A DNA stretch of 64,000 nucleotides from Macrothele yani (GCA_039090855.1 CM076991.1:104792021-104856020); one strand, 5' to 3'; shown: positions 42,600-54,237, counted from the first letter of the stretch. Notes: generated by a model from the sequence alone, not told the origin. Numbers and translations are program-made.

Positions 42600-44015
42600 T
42601 TAAGCTGATAGAAGCTATCACTATTTGCTACTAGATGATATCGCTATTTTCAAGTATCACTATTTGCTACTAGAAGCTATCACTATTTGCTACTATATGA
42701 TATCGCTATTTTCAAGTATCACTATTTGCTACTAGAAGGTAACACTATTTGCTACTAGGTGATATCGCTATTTTCAAGTATCACTGTTAGAAGTTATCAC
42801 TATTTGCTACTAGATGATATGGCTATTTTCTAGTATCACTATTTACTACTAAAAGTTATCAGCATTTGCTACTAGAAGCTATCACTATTTGCTACTACGT
42901 AGAAGCTATCATTGTTTGCTACTAGAAGCTATCACTACTTGCTACTAGAAGTTATCACTATTTGCTACTAAAACCTCTAACTATTTCCTACTAGAAGCGA
43001 TCGCTATTTGCTAACAGAAGCTGTCACTATTTGCTGCTAAAAGCTATCACTAGTTGCTTCTAGAAGTTATCACGATTAGAAGCTTTCACTATTTGCAACT
43101 AGAAGCTGTCACTATTAGAAGCTATCACTATTAGAAGCTATCACTATTAGAAGCTATCACTATTAGAATCTATCACTATTTGCTGCTAAAAGCTATCACA
43201 ATTTGCTAATAAAAGCCATCTCTCCTTGTTACTAAAAGCTATCTCTCCTTGTTACTAAAAGCTATCACTATTTGCCAGTAGAAGCTATCATCATTTGCTA
43301 CTAAAAGCTATCACTATTAGAAGCTGTCACTATTTGCTACTAGAAGCTATCCCTATTAGAAGGTAACACTATTTGCTACTAGAAGTTATCCCTATTAGAA
43401 GCTATTACTATTTGCTACTAGAAACTATCACTGTTTGCTACTAGAAGCTATCAATATTTTCTGCTAGAAGCCATCACTATTTGCTACTACGTAGAAGCTA
43501 TCACTATTTGCTACTAGAAGTTATCACTATTTGCTACTAAAGCCTCTAACTATTTCCTGCTAGAAGCGATCGCTATTTGCTAAAAGAAACTGTCGCTATT
43601 TGCTGCTGAAAGCTATCACTAGTTGCTTCTAGAAGTTATCACGATTAGAAGCTTTCACTATTTGCAACTAGAAGTTTTCACTATTAGAAGCTATCACTAT
43701 TAGAATCTATCACTATTTGCTGCTAAAAGCTATCACAATTTGCTAATAAAAGCTATCTCTCCTTGTTACTAGAAGCTGTCACTATTTGCTAGTAGAAGCT
43801 ATCATCATTTGCTACTAAAAGCTATCACTATTAGAAGCTGTCACTATTTGCTACTAGAAGCTATCCCTATTAGAAGGTAACACTATTTGCTACTAGAAGC
43901 TATCCCTATTAGAAGCTATCACTATTTGCTACTAGAAGCTATCCCTATTAGATGCTATCACTATTTGCTTGTAGAACCTGTCACTATTTGCTACTAAAAG
44001 CTATCACTATTAGCA
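42600..44015. repeat. Minisatellite with higher-order structure
   Basis: Degenerate 23-24-bp units AGAAGCTATCACTATTTGCT + ACT, mixed with shortened 15-bp units (AGAAGCTATCACTAT). The blocks from 42948 (GTTATCACTATTTGCTACTA, AAACCTCTAACTATTTCCT, GAAGCGATCGCTATTTGCT) recur in the same order from 43517, a 569-bp higher-order period. Early units carry a variant GATATCGCTATTTTCAAGTA. Confidence 0.92.
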
Positions 44016-45885
44016 CTGAACTTTGTGCAAATGAGGATGCTTATATCACTGTACTTTTGTTTTAATTAGCGTAACGAAAGATAGAAATATCGTATAATAT
44101 TTGGGAAAAATAAAACGGGCAAAAAAAATTATCACTTCTTATCTTGAGAAGTAGTTATGATCTTTGCCTAATGGATTATGTCAAAAGGAGTTTATACTAT
44201 GATTTCATAAGAATGTTAGCAAAAGATACCTGGTTACTCATGGCAGCAAAAAATTTGGACACTGATTTTTTGATTAATGGAAGTATGACGCAAAGTATTT
44301 TTGCTTTATATTAAAAAAAAACACTGTCAACCGATACAAAGTTTTATACACGCCAGCAAAAAAATATGTCAATTAATTTTTTTATCAAAGCTTTATACAG
44401 CTTTTATTAAATTTTCTTCTAGCAAATTCAGCAACATTAGAAAAAAGGAACTAATTTTTTTCCTCTAAATTTTATGCTTTAAATTCATTTAGCCAAAGAC
44501 ATTTATCATTTAATAACATGGAACTGCATTATTTACGGCGTTGCGCTTTATGTGCTTCATAAACCAATACGTCCCAGAAGATAGCGATCATCCTTCGGCT
44601 AAGGAAGAAGGAAATGGTAAATGTAGTAGTTGCCATAGCAATTGAATATTACGCGAGAAACCTCACGGCTGGAGAAACACCAGACAGAGTAAACGGTTAT
44701 AAGACTGGACACATGTGGCATTAATTTTATTACGTCGCTCGCGTGACACCGCTTTTATCCGCATCTTGCGCTGATGAGTTTTAATGGCAGATAACTTCAC
44801 CACCCTCCGGTGAACTCCTTGCACAGGCCCTTCAGACATAAAGGAAACGGCAGGAGGGATCCATGTCTTCCTCAGGGCAATGTTTCCAGATAGGTGGCCT
44901 TTCACTGAATAAGGAGGTGTAAATCAAATTATGCAAAAACACTTTCTACGAAGATCACGGACGAGCAAAAAAACACTGACGTTTCGGATAATCCGGTGTT
45001 AGATCAAGAGCGAAACGAAATGAGGCTTGCAATACTTCCTTCAAATTCTTAAGAGTGGAGAGCCTCGAAAGCGAGAGTGAAGCACGTCTTGCAGAATTCT
45101 TACGCACAAGAAGGTTTTCCTCTTGAATGCTTTGAAGAAGCCGAGTAAGAGTACACAGGAAAAAAAAAAGAGGGCGGGGATGCATTCTTCTACAGAGAAA
45201 AAATATTTGATTACGTAAGAAATTGTGTTAACGTCAGACTTGTTAAGTTTAATTAAAACTCCCAAGAATGCAAAAAAGAGACAACTAACAAGCTAATAAA
45301 AGTACTGGTGACAACTGATCCTCCATTCGACTTCAATAAAACTCGAAAACCTGTTGAATCATTCAGAAGCGAAATACAACTGTGCAGATAGGGAAAAGAG
45401 TTTCGTGAATACTAAATAATTTCTTTTCTCCGAAAATAAAGTTTGAAAACTCACTGAAAACAGCTTCTTTAGAGCAGGACAGGCTATCCCGGGCGCAGCT
45501 CAAGAAAAGGAGCAAAATTCAATGATCACAATGTGATTAAATTTGGAATTGAAACTCTTGCACACGTTTCTGGTGCAGATTTTTCTCGTCATACTTTGTC
45601 ATTTGTCAATTTATAGAATTTGTCCATTCGTAGAAGTTTCTTATAATAATGTTTTGCCCGTTTCGGCAAACTTGACAATTTTAAATTCGTATTTCTTCCT
45701 CAAAACGCCCAAAGGATCTTAGTTGCTTACAACTGAAAATTGTACTTACTTTGCAAGAAGATGAAGATGTGGTTCACAATGTTGAGGATTCTCTGAGGGC
45801 TATTATATCATTACTACGGCTGCGAACCATGGCTACTACTTCTTGCATTCGGTCCATTTGATGTGCTACATGTGACTTATTACAG
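44016..45885. other. No supported gene
   Basis: Short minus-strand open frames (44663-44905, 44955-45185) are basic and Ser/Leu-rich without family motifs. Near 44970-45000 the minus strand reads CCGGATTATCCGAAACGTCA, which resembles the 3' half of a hammerhead core (CGAAACGTC), but the other half is not recognisable. Confidence 0.35.
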
Positions 45886-46010
45886 AGGTGAATCACGTGT
45901 CAAGACGACACATCTGCAGGGGTACATTGTGTCCGTGTAGCTTAGTTGGGAGAGCAGCTTACTGTGGAGTAAGGGAGCGCGGTTTCAATCCCCGTCACGG
46001 ACAAATTTGT
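45886..46010 (+). mobile_element. SINE-2 copy with the best tRNA-like head
   Basis: GTGTCAAGACGACACATCTG precedes the tRNA-like GTCCGTGTAGCTTAGTTGGG (45932). A 7-bp acceptor-like pairing GTCCGTG/CACGGAC, a T-arm-like GGTTTCAATCC and a CTTAC/GTAAG stem are visible. The anticodon loop is one base short, the T stem has a mismatch, and an extra base precedes the acceptor. The upstream block is shared with other SINE-2 copies, so I call it a SINE and not a tRNA gene. Confidence 0.6.
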
Positions 46011-46197
46011 TTTTTCACATTGGCGCTCGAACGTAAAAATGAATGTACTGGCAGTTGGGTTCTTCGAAAATGCGTGATGTTCATTCCACACATCGTCTGG
46101 AATTAATGAAAATTCCTTCATCTGCAGTGTTGCCTGCTGACCCTGAAACTTATGATTCCTTTCCAGCCGTTTCTCAAGGGGGGGGGGGGGTATATGT

Positions 46198-46340
46198 GAC
46201 GCACCTACCTCAGAGATAATGCACATATCAACACGGCAAAGTTCCAGGCATAAACTTCGTCGGTGTAGTTTAACTGGGAAAGCATTCAGCTTCGGAGAGA
46301 AAGGATGCCAGTTCAATTTCCGCCAACGGAAAATGCTTTT
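46198..46340 (+). mobile_element. SINE-2 copy
   Basis: CCTACCTCAGAGATAATGCA, CAACACGGCAAAG, then CGTCGGTGTAGTTTAACTGG and a B-box-like GCCAGTTCAATTTCCGCC. A G run of about 10 lies just upstream (46179-46188). Confidence 0.65.
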
Positions 46341-47239
46341 TATGCAAACAATGTATATCAATTTGCGCCTCTTAGCGGCATAGCTGTGAATCATTAAAAA
46401 CACAACATGTGCATGTAATATTTCTCGGCATGGGTGATATGCTATCGATTGATGAATTCCTCAAATCTGACTGTCATAATCAAAGGCAGCAAAGAAAATA
46501 CACAAGGTACGTTGAAATGAAATAAGTGATTCACACAAAAAAAAAAAAAAAAAGTTACGAAGAAACAATTAGCAGCAGAAAAATGCATCACGACATGATT
46601 TGAAAAAGGAAGTCAGAGATTTTTAGTGTACGCAGGAGCAATAATCAGTTTCTGACTGTTACTGCTATAGGGCATGATATACTACGTAATCTATTCAATG
46701 CAGAGAAAGAAGGCAGTGGACAGAGAATGCTTTTTTATGCCTTGGGATTTCATTTCCACAAAGTCCGTTGTTCTTGTTTACCCCCTCACATGTATCATGC
46801 CGTGACAGTGCTTTTGAAAAGGTAATTATGTGTCCGACGGATTTTACGAATGTGGCCTAAAGCCTGACCTCCAAGGTCTCTGGATCTAACTCTTCTTGAA
46901 TTTTTTCTCTTGTTACGTAAAGGACAATGTGTTTGTTGCGACAGTTCACAAAACGTGAATGAACTGGAACATTGCACATATGGGAATCTCTTAGCATCAT
47001 TTGCTGCTTTCTGTTTCTTTATTTTTTTTTCATGCCCGACTTTATTTAAAGCCGTCCATGAGGGATTAATGAACAATTGGTAAGATTTTATGCATTTTTT
47101 TCCTATTTCACATTTATACAGAACTTTTAGACTCTTTCATAACATTTACTCATTTAGTAATTTAAACCACTTATTTATTTAGATAGAACTATCATATGCA
47201 TTTAAAAATAAAAGGTTTCAAGTTTAAAAAAAAACGTAG
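46341..47239. other. Nothing recognised
   Basis: A minus open frame at 46795-47076 is lysine/arginine-rich and has no recognisable motif. Contains an A tract at 46537-46553. Confidence 0.35.
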
Positions 47240-47850
47240 AACAGAAATTGAAATCCACTTCTCATCTTCTACAAAATCTAAGTTCTTATGAAAATAATAA
47301 AAATTTACATAAAATGTGTTATAGTTATTTTCAATTATTCATCCATACAGCTCTTTCACATCAACTTTGTGGGAGGGAGTTTCAAGGTTTGATTAGCAAT
47401 AACAAATATTTGAGTATGCAAGATTTGATCAACTTATATTTTATTTAAGAATTACCTTTGCAATAGATCACAATATACTTTAATTGATCAATTTGTTTTC
47501 AATCAGAAGTTCTTCAGTGATCCTTCCTTGGTCCATTATTATTTGATATATTATTTGACATTAATGATATTTTAAATATTGAATCTAATTCAAACCTTAT
47601 TCTCTATGCTGATGATACAACACTTCTTTTCTCGGGAGCAACCATCAGTGAAATAATATCTCAAAAATAAAACTCAACTTTTGAAGTACACTAACTGGAT
47701 GTCTTTCAGTGAATTAGTAATCAATTACAATAAATCTAAAGCTTTATTTTTTCTAAACAAAAATCTAATCAATCTCTTAACTTAAACATCTTTCTTAATA
47801 ACACTGAGATTGAGGTAGTTAATATTCTTACTTATCTGGGTATTGATATG

Positions 47851-47937
47851 AGAAACGCTGCCCTCCGATCTGCACGGGTGTGTGTGTATGTGTAATAACC
47901 GTACTAAAGCAATACATTATTATCACGAGCCGTTTCT
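47851..47937 (+). mobile_element. 87-bp mini-element with short terminal inverted repeats
   Basis: Begins AGAAACGCTGCCCTCCGATC, ends CACGAGCCGTTTCT; the outer AGAAACG is inverted at the two ends. It interrupts LINE B coding between TYLGID and LKWNLH, which fixes its borders. A near-identical copy lies inverted at 52379-52464. It contains a (GT)n run and no coding. Confidence 0.75.
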
Positions 47938-48118
47938 TAAAATGGAATCTGCATACGGAAATTTTATCAAAAACAAAAATATCTAGAAATATAGGAATAA
48001 TTAGTCATATACTAACAAACTAATCTGTTAAAACACTAAAATTATTATATTAGGAATTAATGAATCCACATCTTGATTACTGTTTACAATCCTGGGGTTA
48101 AACAACACTTACTAACAT

Positions 48119-48512
48119 TAATGTCAGCGGTGTGTTAGACTTAATTATAGTTTAAATAGCATACTGTATAAAGCCATTATCCTATGGAATAATCTCTCAG
48201 AGAGCATCAGATCCCTGGAAAATATCAAAAAGTTTTCCTTGTCTCTGCGAAATTACTTTGTAAATCACCCTGATCTCCATAACGAATCTCAACCCTAACA
48301 TTAAATTGTAGTTCCAAGCATGCTGCTAACAGTGGTGCTTCTGTTATAACCATCTTACTCGCGTTCATATATGCCATATGTTTTATTCTTTTTCTTACAT
48401 CTGATAGGGGGAATCGCCTTACAACCAATGTGTTCAGATTCCTCCTGGTGTATTGCATTTCATATAACTGTAAGTTTTAAGTGGGTGCAATAAATAATTG
48501 TATTGTACTGTA
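48119..48512 (+). mobile_element. LINE A 3' fragment inserted in LINE B
   Basis: From ATGTCAGCGGTGTGTTAGAC to GCAATAAATAATTGTATTG it matches 2706-3095 at high identity, including the C-terminal ILWNNLSESIRSL-like codons. A 5'-truncated insertion of about 395 bp. Confidence 0.9.
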
Positions 48513-49385
48513 TAATCAATTACAAATTCTCCAAAATAAATAAAATTCATTCGATTGATAGATCTTAAACATAACTTAAAGGGTAACAATATACTAGAAC
48601 AAAATATGTTTAGATATTCCAGAGTCAATCGAAAAAATTTAATATTCTGACAATTAAGCAATTATTTAATTTCAACTTAGGCAAAATTATGTATAAAAGA
48701 ATTAAAATGAACCTTGGACAGGAACTTATAAAAATTATACGTACCGATATAATATTCGAAATCAAGTTCTGCTGAGACTTACTACACCTAGAACACAAAC
48801 CATAATACTAAACAAAATCTCAATTATTTTGGTCCAGAGTTTTGGAATACTGCAGAATTAACAATAACTTTAATTTGTTTAAAAAAATTAGAACACTACT
48901 TACTTAGTAACTAATATTCATTCAATAATGCAGGACGGGGATGGGTAGAAAGAGGATTATCGACAGAGGGGAGGAGGCGGGGGATTTTGAGACCGGATGG
49001 GGATTCTGGGGATGACCAGAGGAGGGCTAATCTTTAACAATGGGGATCGGGTATTGGGAGGGGGCAACTCACCTTCTTAATACCTTACTGTTTTATTAGC
49101 CTTAATATACTGTCTGTTGAATATAACAGTAGATGTCTAACTTAGTTAACATGTTGTATTTTAGATCTGTTATTCTTTTTTTTTTTTTGCTTTCTCTCTC
49201 TCTTGACCTTGCAGCTGCTATAATGTGAATGCTCTTGGCTTGACTTATACCTAGGGAGATCAAGGCTAAGCTAGGTCTCTACGAGGCCTTTTCCTTGATC
49301 TTCCCTGCTGTTATTCTTTGGCTTACCGAATTATTACTTTATTATGTAACTGCAAGATTAATAAATTATTTTAATTCAATTTAAT

Positions 49386-49489
49386 AAGCGTTTTACGCTT
49401 ATCATGTGAACCACGAAGTTCATATCTTTCTACGGAGGAAAAAATTTCCTTTATACAAACAAACAATTTGACTGACACTGCATAGCTTG
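49386..49489. other. Short unassigned spacer
   Basis: Between LINE B and the segmental repeat; nothing seen. Confidence 0.3.
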
Positions 49490-49721
49490 TGACGTATACT
49501 CTATTTTAACTTTCAGTTTTAGTTCCTTTTCCTATTTAAATTTAAGCTTGTTCTCTTTCGCACTTTCCAAACTTAACGTGATATCTTCTCTCTCACGTGA
49601 ATGGAGGTTTGGCAACACCCCTGAGGTCAGTACGTAAGTGATGTATGCTGTTAATAAGATCAAGAAGAGATATGTATTTTGCGACGCAGTTGTTTGTGGG
49701 TGGAGATGTTAGATCTTTGCT

Positions 49722-49726
<5 letters not shown>

Positions 49727-49756
<30 letters not shown>
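49727..49756. repeat. Poly(T) tract
   Basis: About 30 consecutive T. It could be an A-tail of a lost element in reverse, but no body adjoins it. Confidence 0.9.
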
Positions 49757-49825
49757 TACGATAGCGAAAAACGTACGTAAAAATTTCTGACGAAATAAAT
49801 TTCTCCATTATTTTTATATCAGGGG

Positions 49826-49950
49826 CGGGATTCGAACCCGCAACTCTCAGCTCCGTAGCTCCGAATGCTCTCCACTATACTACACTGGCATGTGCTCTCA
49901 CTGCTATCTGCCTTTATCTCATGTGCGTCCTGCGGGGCATGCACGTCACA
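49826..49950 (-). mobile_element. SINE-3 copy with full tRNA-like head
   Basis: Read in reverse: GTGACGTGCATGCCCCGCAG, GGCAGATAGCAGTGAGAGCA, CCAGTGTAGTATAGTGGAGA, GTTGCGGGTTCGAATCCCGC. A box and B box are intact here, unlike the 10150 copy. Confidence 0.75.
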
Positions 49951-50138
49951 TATTATAATTTTATTACCATCTGCATAGCTACGTTGTGAAGTTGTGGTGT
50001 GTGGGTGAAACTCGATAGGAGATGTTTTTGATTGCGTAAGTAGACAACGTTACGTGATGCCGTGTAAAGGTGCTTGAACCCTAAAGTGGCTGGACCAAAA
50101 AAAAGAATGTTTACGTAAGTGATTCTGCTTTCTGTATA

Positions 50139-51344
50139 CACTGAAATGTCAGAAAAACTGGTACACCAGTCTAATACTTGGTAGGTACCCCACGGGAGCG
50201 CAGGACTTCAGAAATACGACGGGGCATAGACTCTACCAGCTTCTGGAAATCTGCTGTAGGTAATGCACACCGTACTTCCTGCAGAGCGTTCTACATTTCG
50301 GGTGTATTTCGAGATCTCGGATTCCTGTGTTCGATAGCGCGTTGTATGGCATCCCAAATGTGTTCTATCATGTTTAGATCTGGGGACTTGGGTGGTAATG
50401 GCAACACCCCAAACTCAGATTAATGCTCCTCTAACCATAATGAGGCTTCCCGACACTTGTGTGGAGGTGCATTGTGCTGTTGGAACAGGCCCAACCCATC
50501 AGCATGAATACAGGGCATGAACGGGTGTATCTCGTCAGAAAGGATGCGCACATAGCATTGGCTGGTCACAGACGTTTGTAGACGTAACAGGGGTCCCCGT
50601 GAACTTCAGCTAAACATACCCCATACCATTACGCCCCCCCCCAGCCGGTACAGTTCCCTGTTGACAGACGAGATCCACGGCTTCATGTGGTTTGCGCCAC
50701 ACACGAATCCATGCATCTGCCCGATACAGTTGGAAACGCGACTCGTCAGACCAGGTTACTTGTTTCCAGTCATCAAGTGTCCAGTGGAGGCGTTGCCGTG
50801 CCCAAGCGAGGCGCATAGTTCTGTGTCGTGCAGCCATCAAGGGGACTCGAGATGGGCGTCGGCTCCCAAAGCCCATATCGTGCAGGGTACGTTGCACATT
50901 CCGGACGCTGAGGCTTCAGCATTGAATTCCGATAATACATGCGAGAGTGTTGCACGCCTCTCGCGTGAAACGATTCTTGACAGCCGACGATTGTCACGTT
51001 CACCCAATGTCTTTTTACGGCCACACTGGTATCGTAGGTTGGAGGTTTTGCCGGAATTCTTGTAGTCACGGTACACCCTTGCAATGATCGTCCGTGAAAA
51101 TCCGAACTTCGTTTCTACCTCCGAAATACTATGGCGCATCTCACGAGCTCCAACTATGACACCACGTTGAAAAACGCTTAAATCGTTATTACTTGTCATT
51201 CTCATGCCGAAAACAGCTGACTGCTGGCAAGGATGTCTATCACTTTCTATACGCACTGGCGGACGCAACAGAGTATGCGCATAGGTGAAGTTGGCATGTA
51301 TTTTGCATAAGCTCGTCTGTACCTGCTTTTCTGGCACTTCAGTG
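50139..51344 (-). mobile_element. Tc1-W, complete element
   Basis: Ends CACTGAAATGTCAGAAAA and, in complement, CACTGAAGTGCCAGAAAA, flanked by TA (50137-50138, 51345-51346). Transposase on the minus strand: NNDLSVFQRGVIVGAREMRH, GFSRTIIARVYRDYKNSGKT, NVPCTIWALG (shift to MQRTLHDMGFGSRRPSRVPL), WSDESRFQLYRADAWIRV (first Asp), LFQQHNAPPH, SPDLNMIEHIWDAIQRAI (Glu). The second catalytic position is His in place of Asp, besides frameshifts, so it is inactive. The matching empty site is at 55311-55320. Confidence 0.93.
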
Positions 51345-51520
51345 TATGTTTCGTCTGGCCCTAAAAGCCTTGATTTAAAGTGAGCTATCAGGTGCGACCA
51401 GTGCATCATATTTACATTAAATTCAACATTTCCTTAGTTGGAGATTTCGAACTTAGCATAACAACAAATCTCGCATAACGTAAAAGGATTACCTTATAAC
51501 CCCTGCTTCTCGAACATGAA

Positions 51521-52378
51521 ATATACAAAGCATCTTTACAGTTTACAAAATTCCTGGGGAGCTATGGTATTTTTACCACCTTTACACACACACAAAAAAA
51601 AAAAATTCATATTTTAATGGTTCAAAAATGCTTGACGAGGTTTCATTTTTTTGTGAATGGAAAGCTTCAAGTTTTGAATTCTTATCTACGTGCTAAAATC
51701 ACCAACCTAAAAAAAAAAAAAAAGATGGAAGATAAAAGAAAGAAAATAAAAATAGTTGATTTTTAAGTGGGTACGTTGGACGTCATTTTGTGCCCTCTTG
51801 AGTACCTGTCTTTTGTGTAATGCGTCTAGAGTTTTATCAGAGCTCGGACATGATATGAGGAGTGGCTGATGATGGAGTCAATCTCGTGATCCCAGCATTG
51901 CAAGTTGAAAATCGCCCTGACCGGGTGAAGATAAAGATACAAATGAGGGTGGACAGGTTGTCATCCTGTTCGTAAAAGGGGAGATCCTTCGAGGCGTGAC
52001 CCTGTTCCTTATCGAAGGCGTTGATGAAGACGCATCGGCCCTTAAACACATCCTTGACGGATCCGCTCAAGCAGAAAGGTGTCAAAACTGTCGGATTCGC
52101 GATTCGGAGATTATCGCGTCGGTTCGCAACTGATGCCCGCAGGGTGAACTGATGAGGAATGTAATTAAAACGTTCGATCTTTTTGGAGAGCCTGATTATT
52201 GCAGTCGTCAGCCAATACTGTCATGCAACTGATACGAAGAGATCCCTTCTCCAATAAAACCACAGAATTCCCTGATAAAATATCTGTTTCCGTTAACAAG
52301 AAGAAACTTTGTAGCACATTGTTGTTATTTTGTTCATATTCGAGGACAAGTGGGTAGAAACACGTATTTATACATGCA
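51521..52378. other. No firm gene; one GC-richer open frame
   Basis: The minus frame 51837-52085 (VKDVFKGRCVFINAFDKEQG) is richer in GC than its surroundings and looks compositionally like coding, but I recognise no family and the flanks give no continuation. Confidence 0.3.
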
Positions 52379-52464
52379 AGAAACGGCTCGTGATAATAAT
52401 GTATTGCTTTACGTACGGTTATTACACATACACACACCCGTGCAGATCGGAGGGTAGCGTTTCT
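52379..52464 (-). mobile_element. Second copy of the 87-bp mini-element
   Basis: AGAAACGGCTCGTGATAATA through to GGGTAGCGTTTCT is the complement of 47851-47937 with a few differences. The neighbouring CATATCAAT is also shared. Confidence 0.75.
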
Positions 52465-52715
52465 CATATCAATCATGAGGTAAAGGAACAAGCATGATCA
52501 ATTGGCAATTACCTATGCCAAAGTGATGTTGAAGTTTTGTGTTTAAAATTTAACACTTTTTAAGAGTAATAATGGTGTCATACAGACTCATTCATGCTTT
52601 TTTTTCAACATAAAATTTCAGCATTTGCTAGTATATGTAATCAATCATCTTCGTCCTCGCCTCTTGAGCGTTAAAAAAATGAAATTCGCTTCATAGCGTG
52701 AATAGAATTAAAGAA

Positions 52716-52968
52716 CTAGAAACAAATAAGTGCAAGACATCTAAAGGTAATCCGTCTTTTATAGATGTAAAATGATCATGCAAGACCCACCAAGCTTTCA
52801 GTAGCCAACGGGCGGCCTTTTCAAGTCACTAGACTTCAGTCTATATTGTTACAGTGCCTTGAAAAAGCCGCCTGTTGGTGAGTGAAAGCTTGTATGATCT
52901 TGTATGATCATTTTACACCTATAAAACCCACATTATCGTTAGACGTCTTGCACTTATTTGTTTCTGCA
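52716..52968. repeat. Close Penelope-type inverted pair
   Basis: Arm 1 (52716-52825) has AAACAAATAAGTGCAAGACA, GATGTAAAATGATCATGCAA, AAGCTTTCAGTAGCCAAC; arm 2 (52858-52968) is its reverse complement with changes. The spacer is about 35 bp. Arm 2 reads CCTTGAAAAAGCCGCC then GTGAGTGAAAGCTT, like the terminal fragments at 33736 and 59880. Confidence 0.75.
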
Positions 52969-53049
52969 TAGCTTGTCGCAAAACAACTGAGCATGGTTTT
53001 ATAAAAAAAAATGTGCGATACTGCGTTCGACCTCGGCACGAGTCTCGAA

Positions 53050-53275
53050 AACCGATAGTCGTTGTAGTAACCATGGCAACCGGGAACACTCGTTGGAAGT
53101 ACTCAGTTTTTTACCGGATTCGATGTACTCACGGAGCACCCGTGACACAGTGGCTCGTAAAAATCCCAGTGCCTGCACGACTTCCGAGATAGAGTGGCCC
53201 ATTCGTCGGGCTCCGACAATTTGCCCATGGTCAAATGCGCGTAGATCCTTCGTCTTACCGTCGAACTCTTACTGA
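53050..53275 (-). pseudogene. Tc1-Z N-terminal fragment
   Basis: VRRKDLRAFDHGQIVGARRM, GHSISEVVQALGFLRATVSR, VLREYIESGK match the Tc1-Z protein at 31884 almost residue for residue, then stop. Only the first helix-turn-helix remains. Confidence 0.88.
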
Positions 53276-53279
53276 TTTT

Positions 53280-54105
53280 TTTTTAATTTTAATAAGACGA
53301 TGAGGCCTATAGACTAAGCTTTGTGATAGATGTGTCGCTACGTTCTCCCATAGCGGCATAGGCAAATATGTTAATGGTTACGTTCTTATGACGTTTCGTA
53401 CCTTTTCATTTGAACACCCCTAGTACTACAACGTGGAGATCGAATGGCAACAGAGAAATACATATTGCAAACGATATTTTAGGTTACCTTGCGACGTTAC
53501 CAGTGGCCAGTGTCGCCACCACGAAGAAATGAAATTACTCTACAGTTAGCAAAATTTTATCCGCTTGTTAAGCAGTATAGCTAACTTTACATTTCTTAAG
53601 TAGAGAACAGACGACAAACACTATATTAGTTTTGAACCCCGGCTGTTTTGCTATGAATACGCAGAATATTATATTCACCAACATAACTTTTCCCCTTTTC
53701 CCCCTTTTCTTTGTTTCCTCTTTGCTTTACTTCTCTTTTCACAATGAATCGGGGGCCCTCCGGGACGCGGGGCCCTTCGCGATTGTGACATGCGCGACCC
53801 CATAAATCCTGGTCCTTGGCTCCTTGCCGCTTCTTCGTCTTCATGGAGAAAACATGTTCAATTGCTACGATCAGACATAAAAACAATTTCAAATACTAAC
53901 AAAACTTTGCCTTTTAAAATCGCGTTTTTCAATTATCAAAAGGTTTCAATTTTTTTTTGGGGGGAGGGGGTAACTCCTTGGGCACGTCTATGGAAGGAGG
54001 AGAGTATAACGGCTGAACTTAAATCAAAAGGAATTTGTAGAGGATACTGATTTAACAGACACAATAGCTTTTATTAGACATTATTATTGGTAGCCAACGG
54101 GAATA
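53280..54105. other. Nothing recognised
   Basis: A minus-strand basic open frame (53626-53892) has no recognisable motif. G run near 53959-53968. Confidence 0.35.
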
Positions 54106-54109
54106 CTTT

Positions 54110-54187
54110 CAACGGAAATATTATATATGAGTGTACAACGGAAATATTATATATGAGTGTTCAACGGAAATATTACTCGTGGACAAC
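54110..54187. repeat. Three 26-bp tandem units
   Basis: CAACGGAAATATTATATATG + AGTGTA repeats from 54110, 54136 and 54162; the third is partial. Confidence 0.9.
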
Positions 54188-54189
54188 AG

Positions 54190-54237
54190 GTTTGTTTTAT
54201 TATCGATGGCGGTAACGCCATCGATAATAAAACAAAC
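54190..54237. repeat. Perfect 22-bp hairpin, 4-base loop
   Basis: GTTTGTTTTATTATCGATGG + CG (54190-54211), loop GTAA, then the exact complement (54216-54237). Long and perfect, so recent or maintained; it directly follows the 26-bp tandem units. Confidence 0.95.

Larger units (their letters stand above)
47240..49385 (+). pseudogene. LINE B, CR1-like, with two insertions
   Basis: RT pieces: GPLLFDILFDINDILNIE, LILYADDTTLLFSG (catalytic YADD at 47605-47616), INYNKSKALFF, TYLGID up to 47850, LKWNLHTEILSKTKISRNIG from 47938, HLDYCLQSWG, then after a second interruption LQILQNK and the C-terminal GKIMYKRIKMNL, FGPEFWNTAEL-like region to 48905. The 3' UTR holds GGGAGATCAAGGCTAAGCTA and ends near 49385 with TTAATAAATTATTTTAATTC. 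Interruptions are the 87-bp mini-element (47851-47937) and a LINE A fragment (48119-48512). Frame lesions throughout. Confidence 0.78.
49490..51520 (+). repeat. Copy 1 of an older dispersed repeat, with nested insertions
   Basis: Blocks shared in order with 54300-55455: TTCCTTTTCCTATTTAAATT / CTTGTTCTCTT, GGCAACACCCCTGAGGTCAG, GTGGAGATGTTAGATC, GCTGGACCAA, TTCTGCTTTCTGTA, ATGTTTCGTCTGGCC.TAAAA, TTCAACATTTCCTTAG, ACTTAGCATAACA. The core has no recognised coding. Tc1-W and a SINE-3 sit inside it. Confidence 0.7.

Noticed and set aside
42600..44015. CRISPR-like short repeats
   Set aside because: 23-24-bp units are adjacent, degenerate and without unique spacers.
44955..45265. Basic Leu/Ser-rich open frame as a gene
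   Set aside because: No family features; part of it coincides with a weak hammerhead-like 3' half (CGAAACGTC), suggesting repeat sequence.
45931..46005. Possible functional tRNA gene (7-bp acceptor pairing, TAGCTTAGTTGG, GGTTTCAATCC)
   Set aside because: The anticodon loop is one base short, the T stem has a mismatch, an extra base precedes the acceptor, and the upstream block is shared with other SINE-2 copies.
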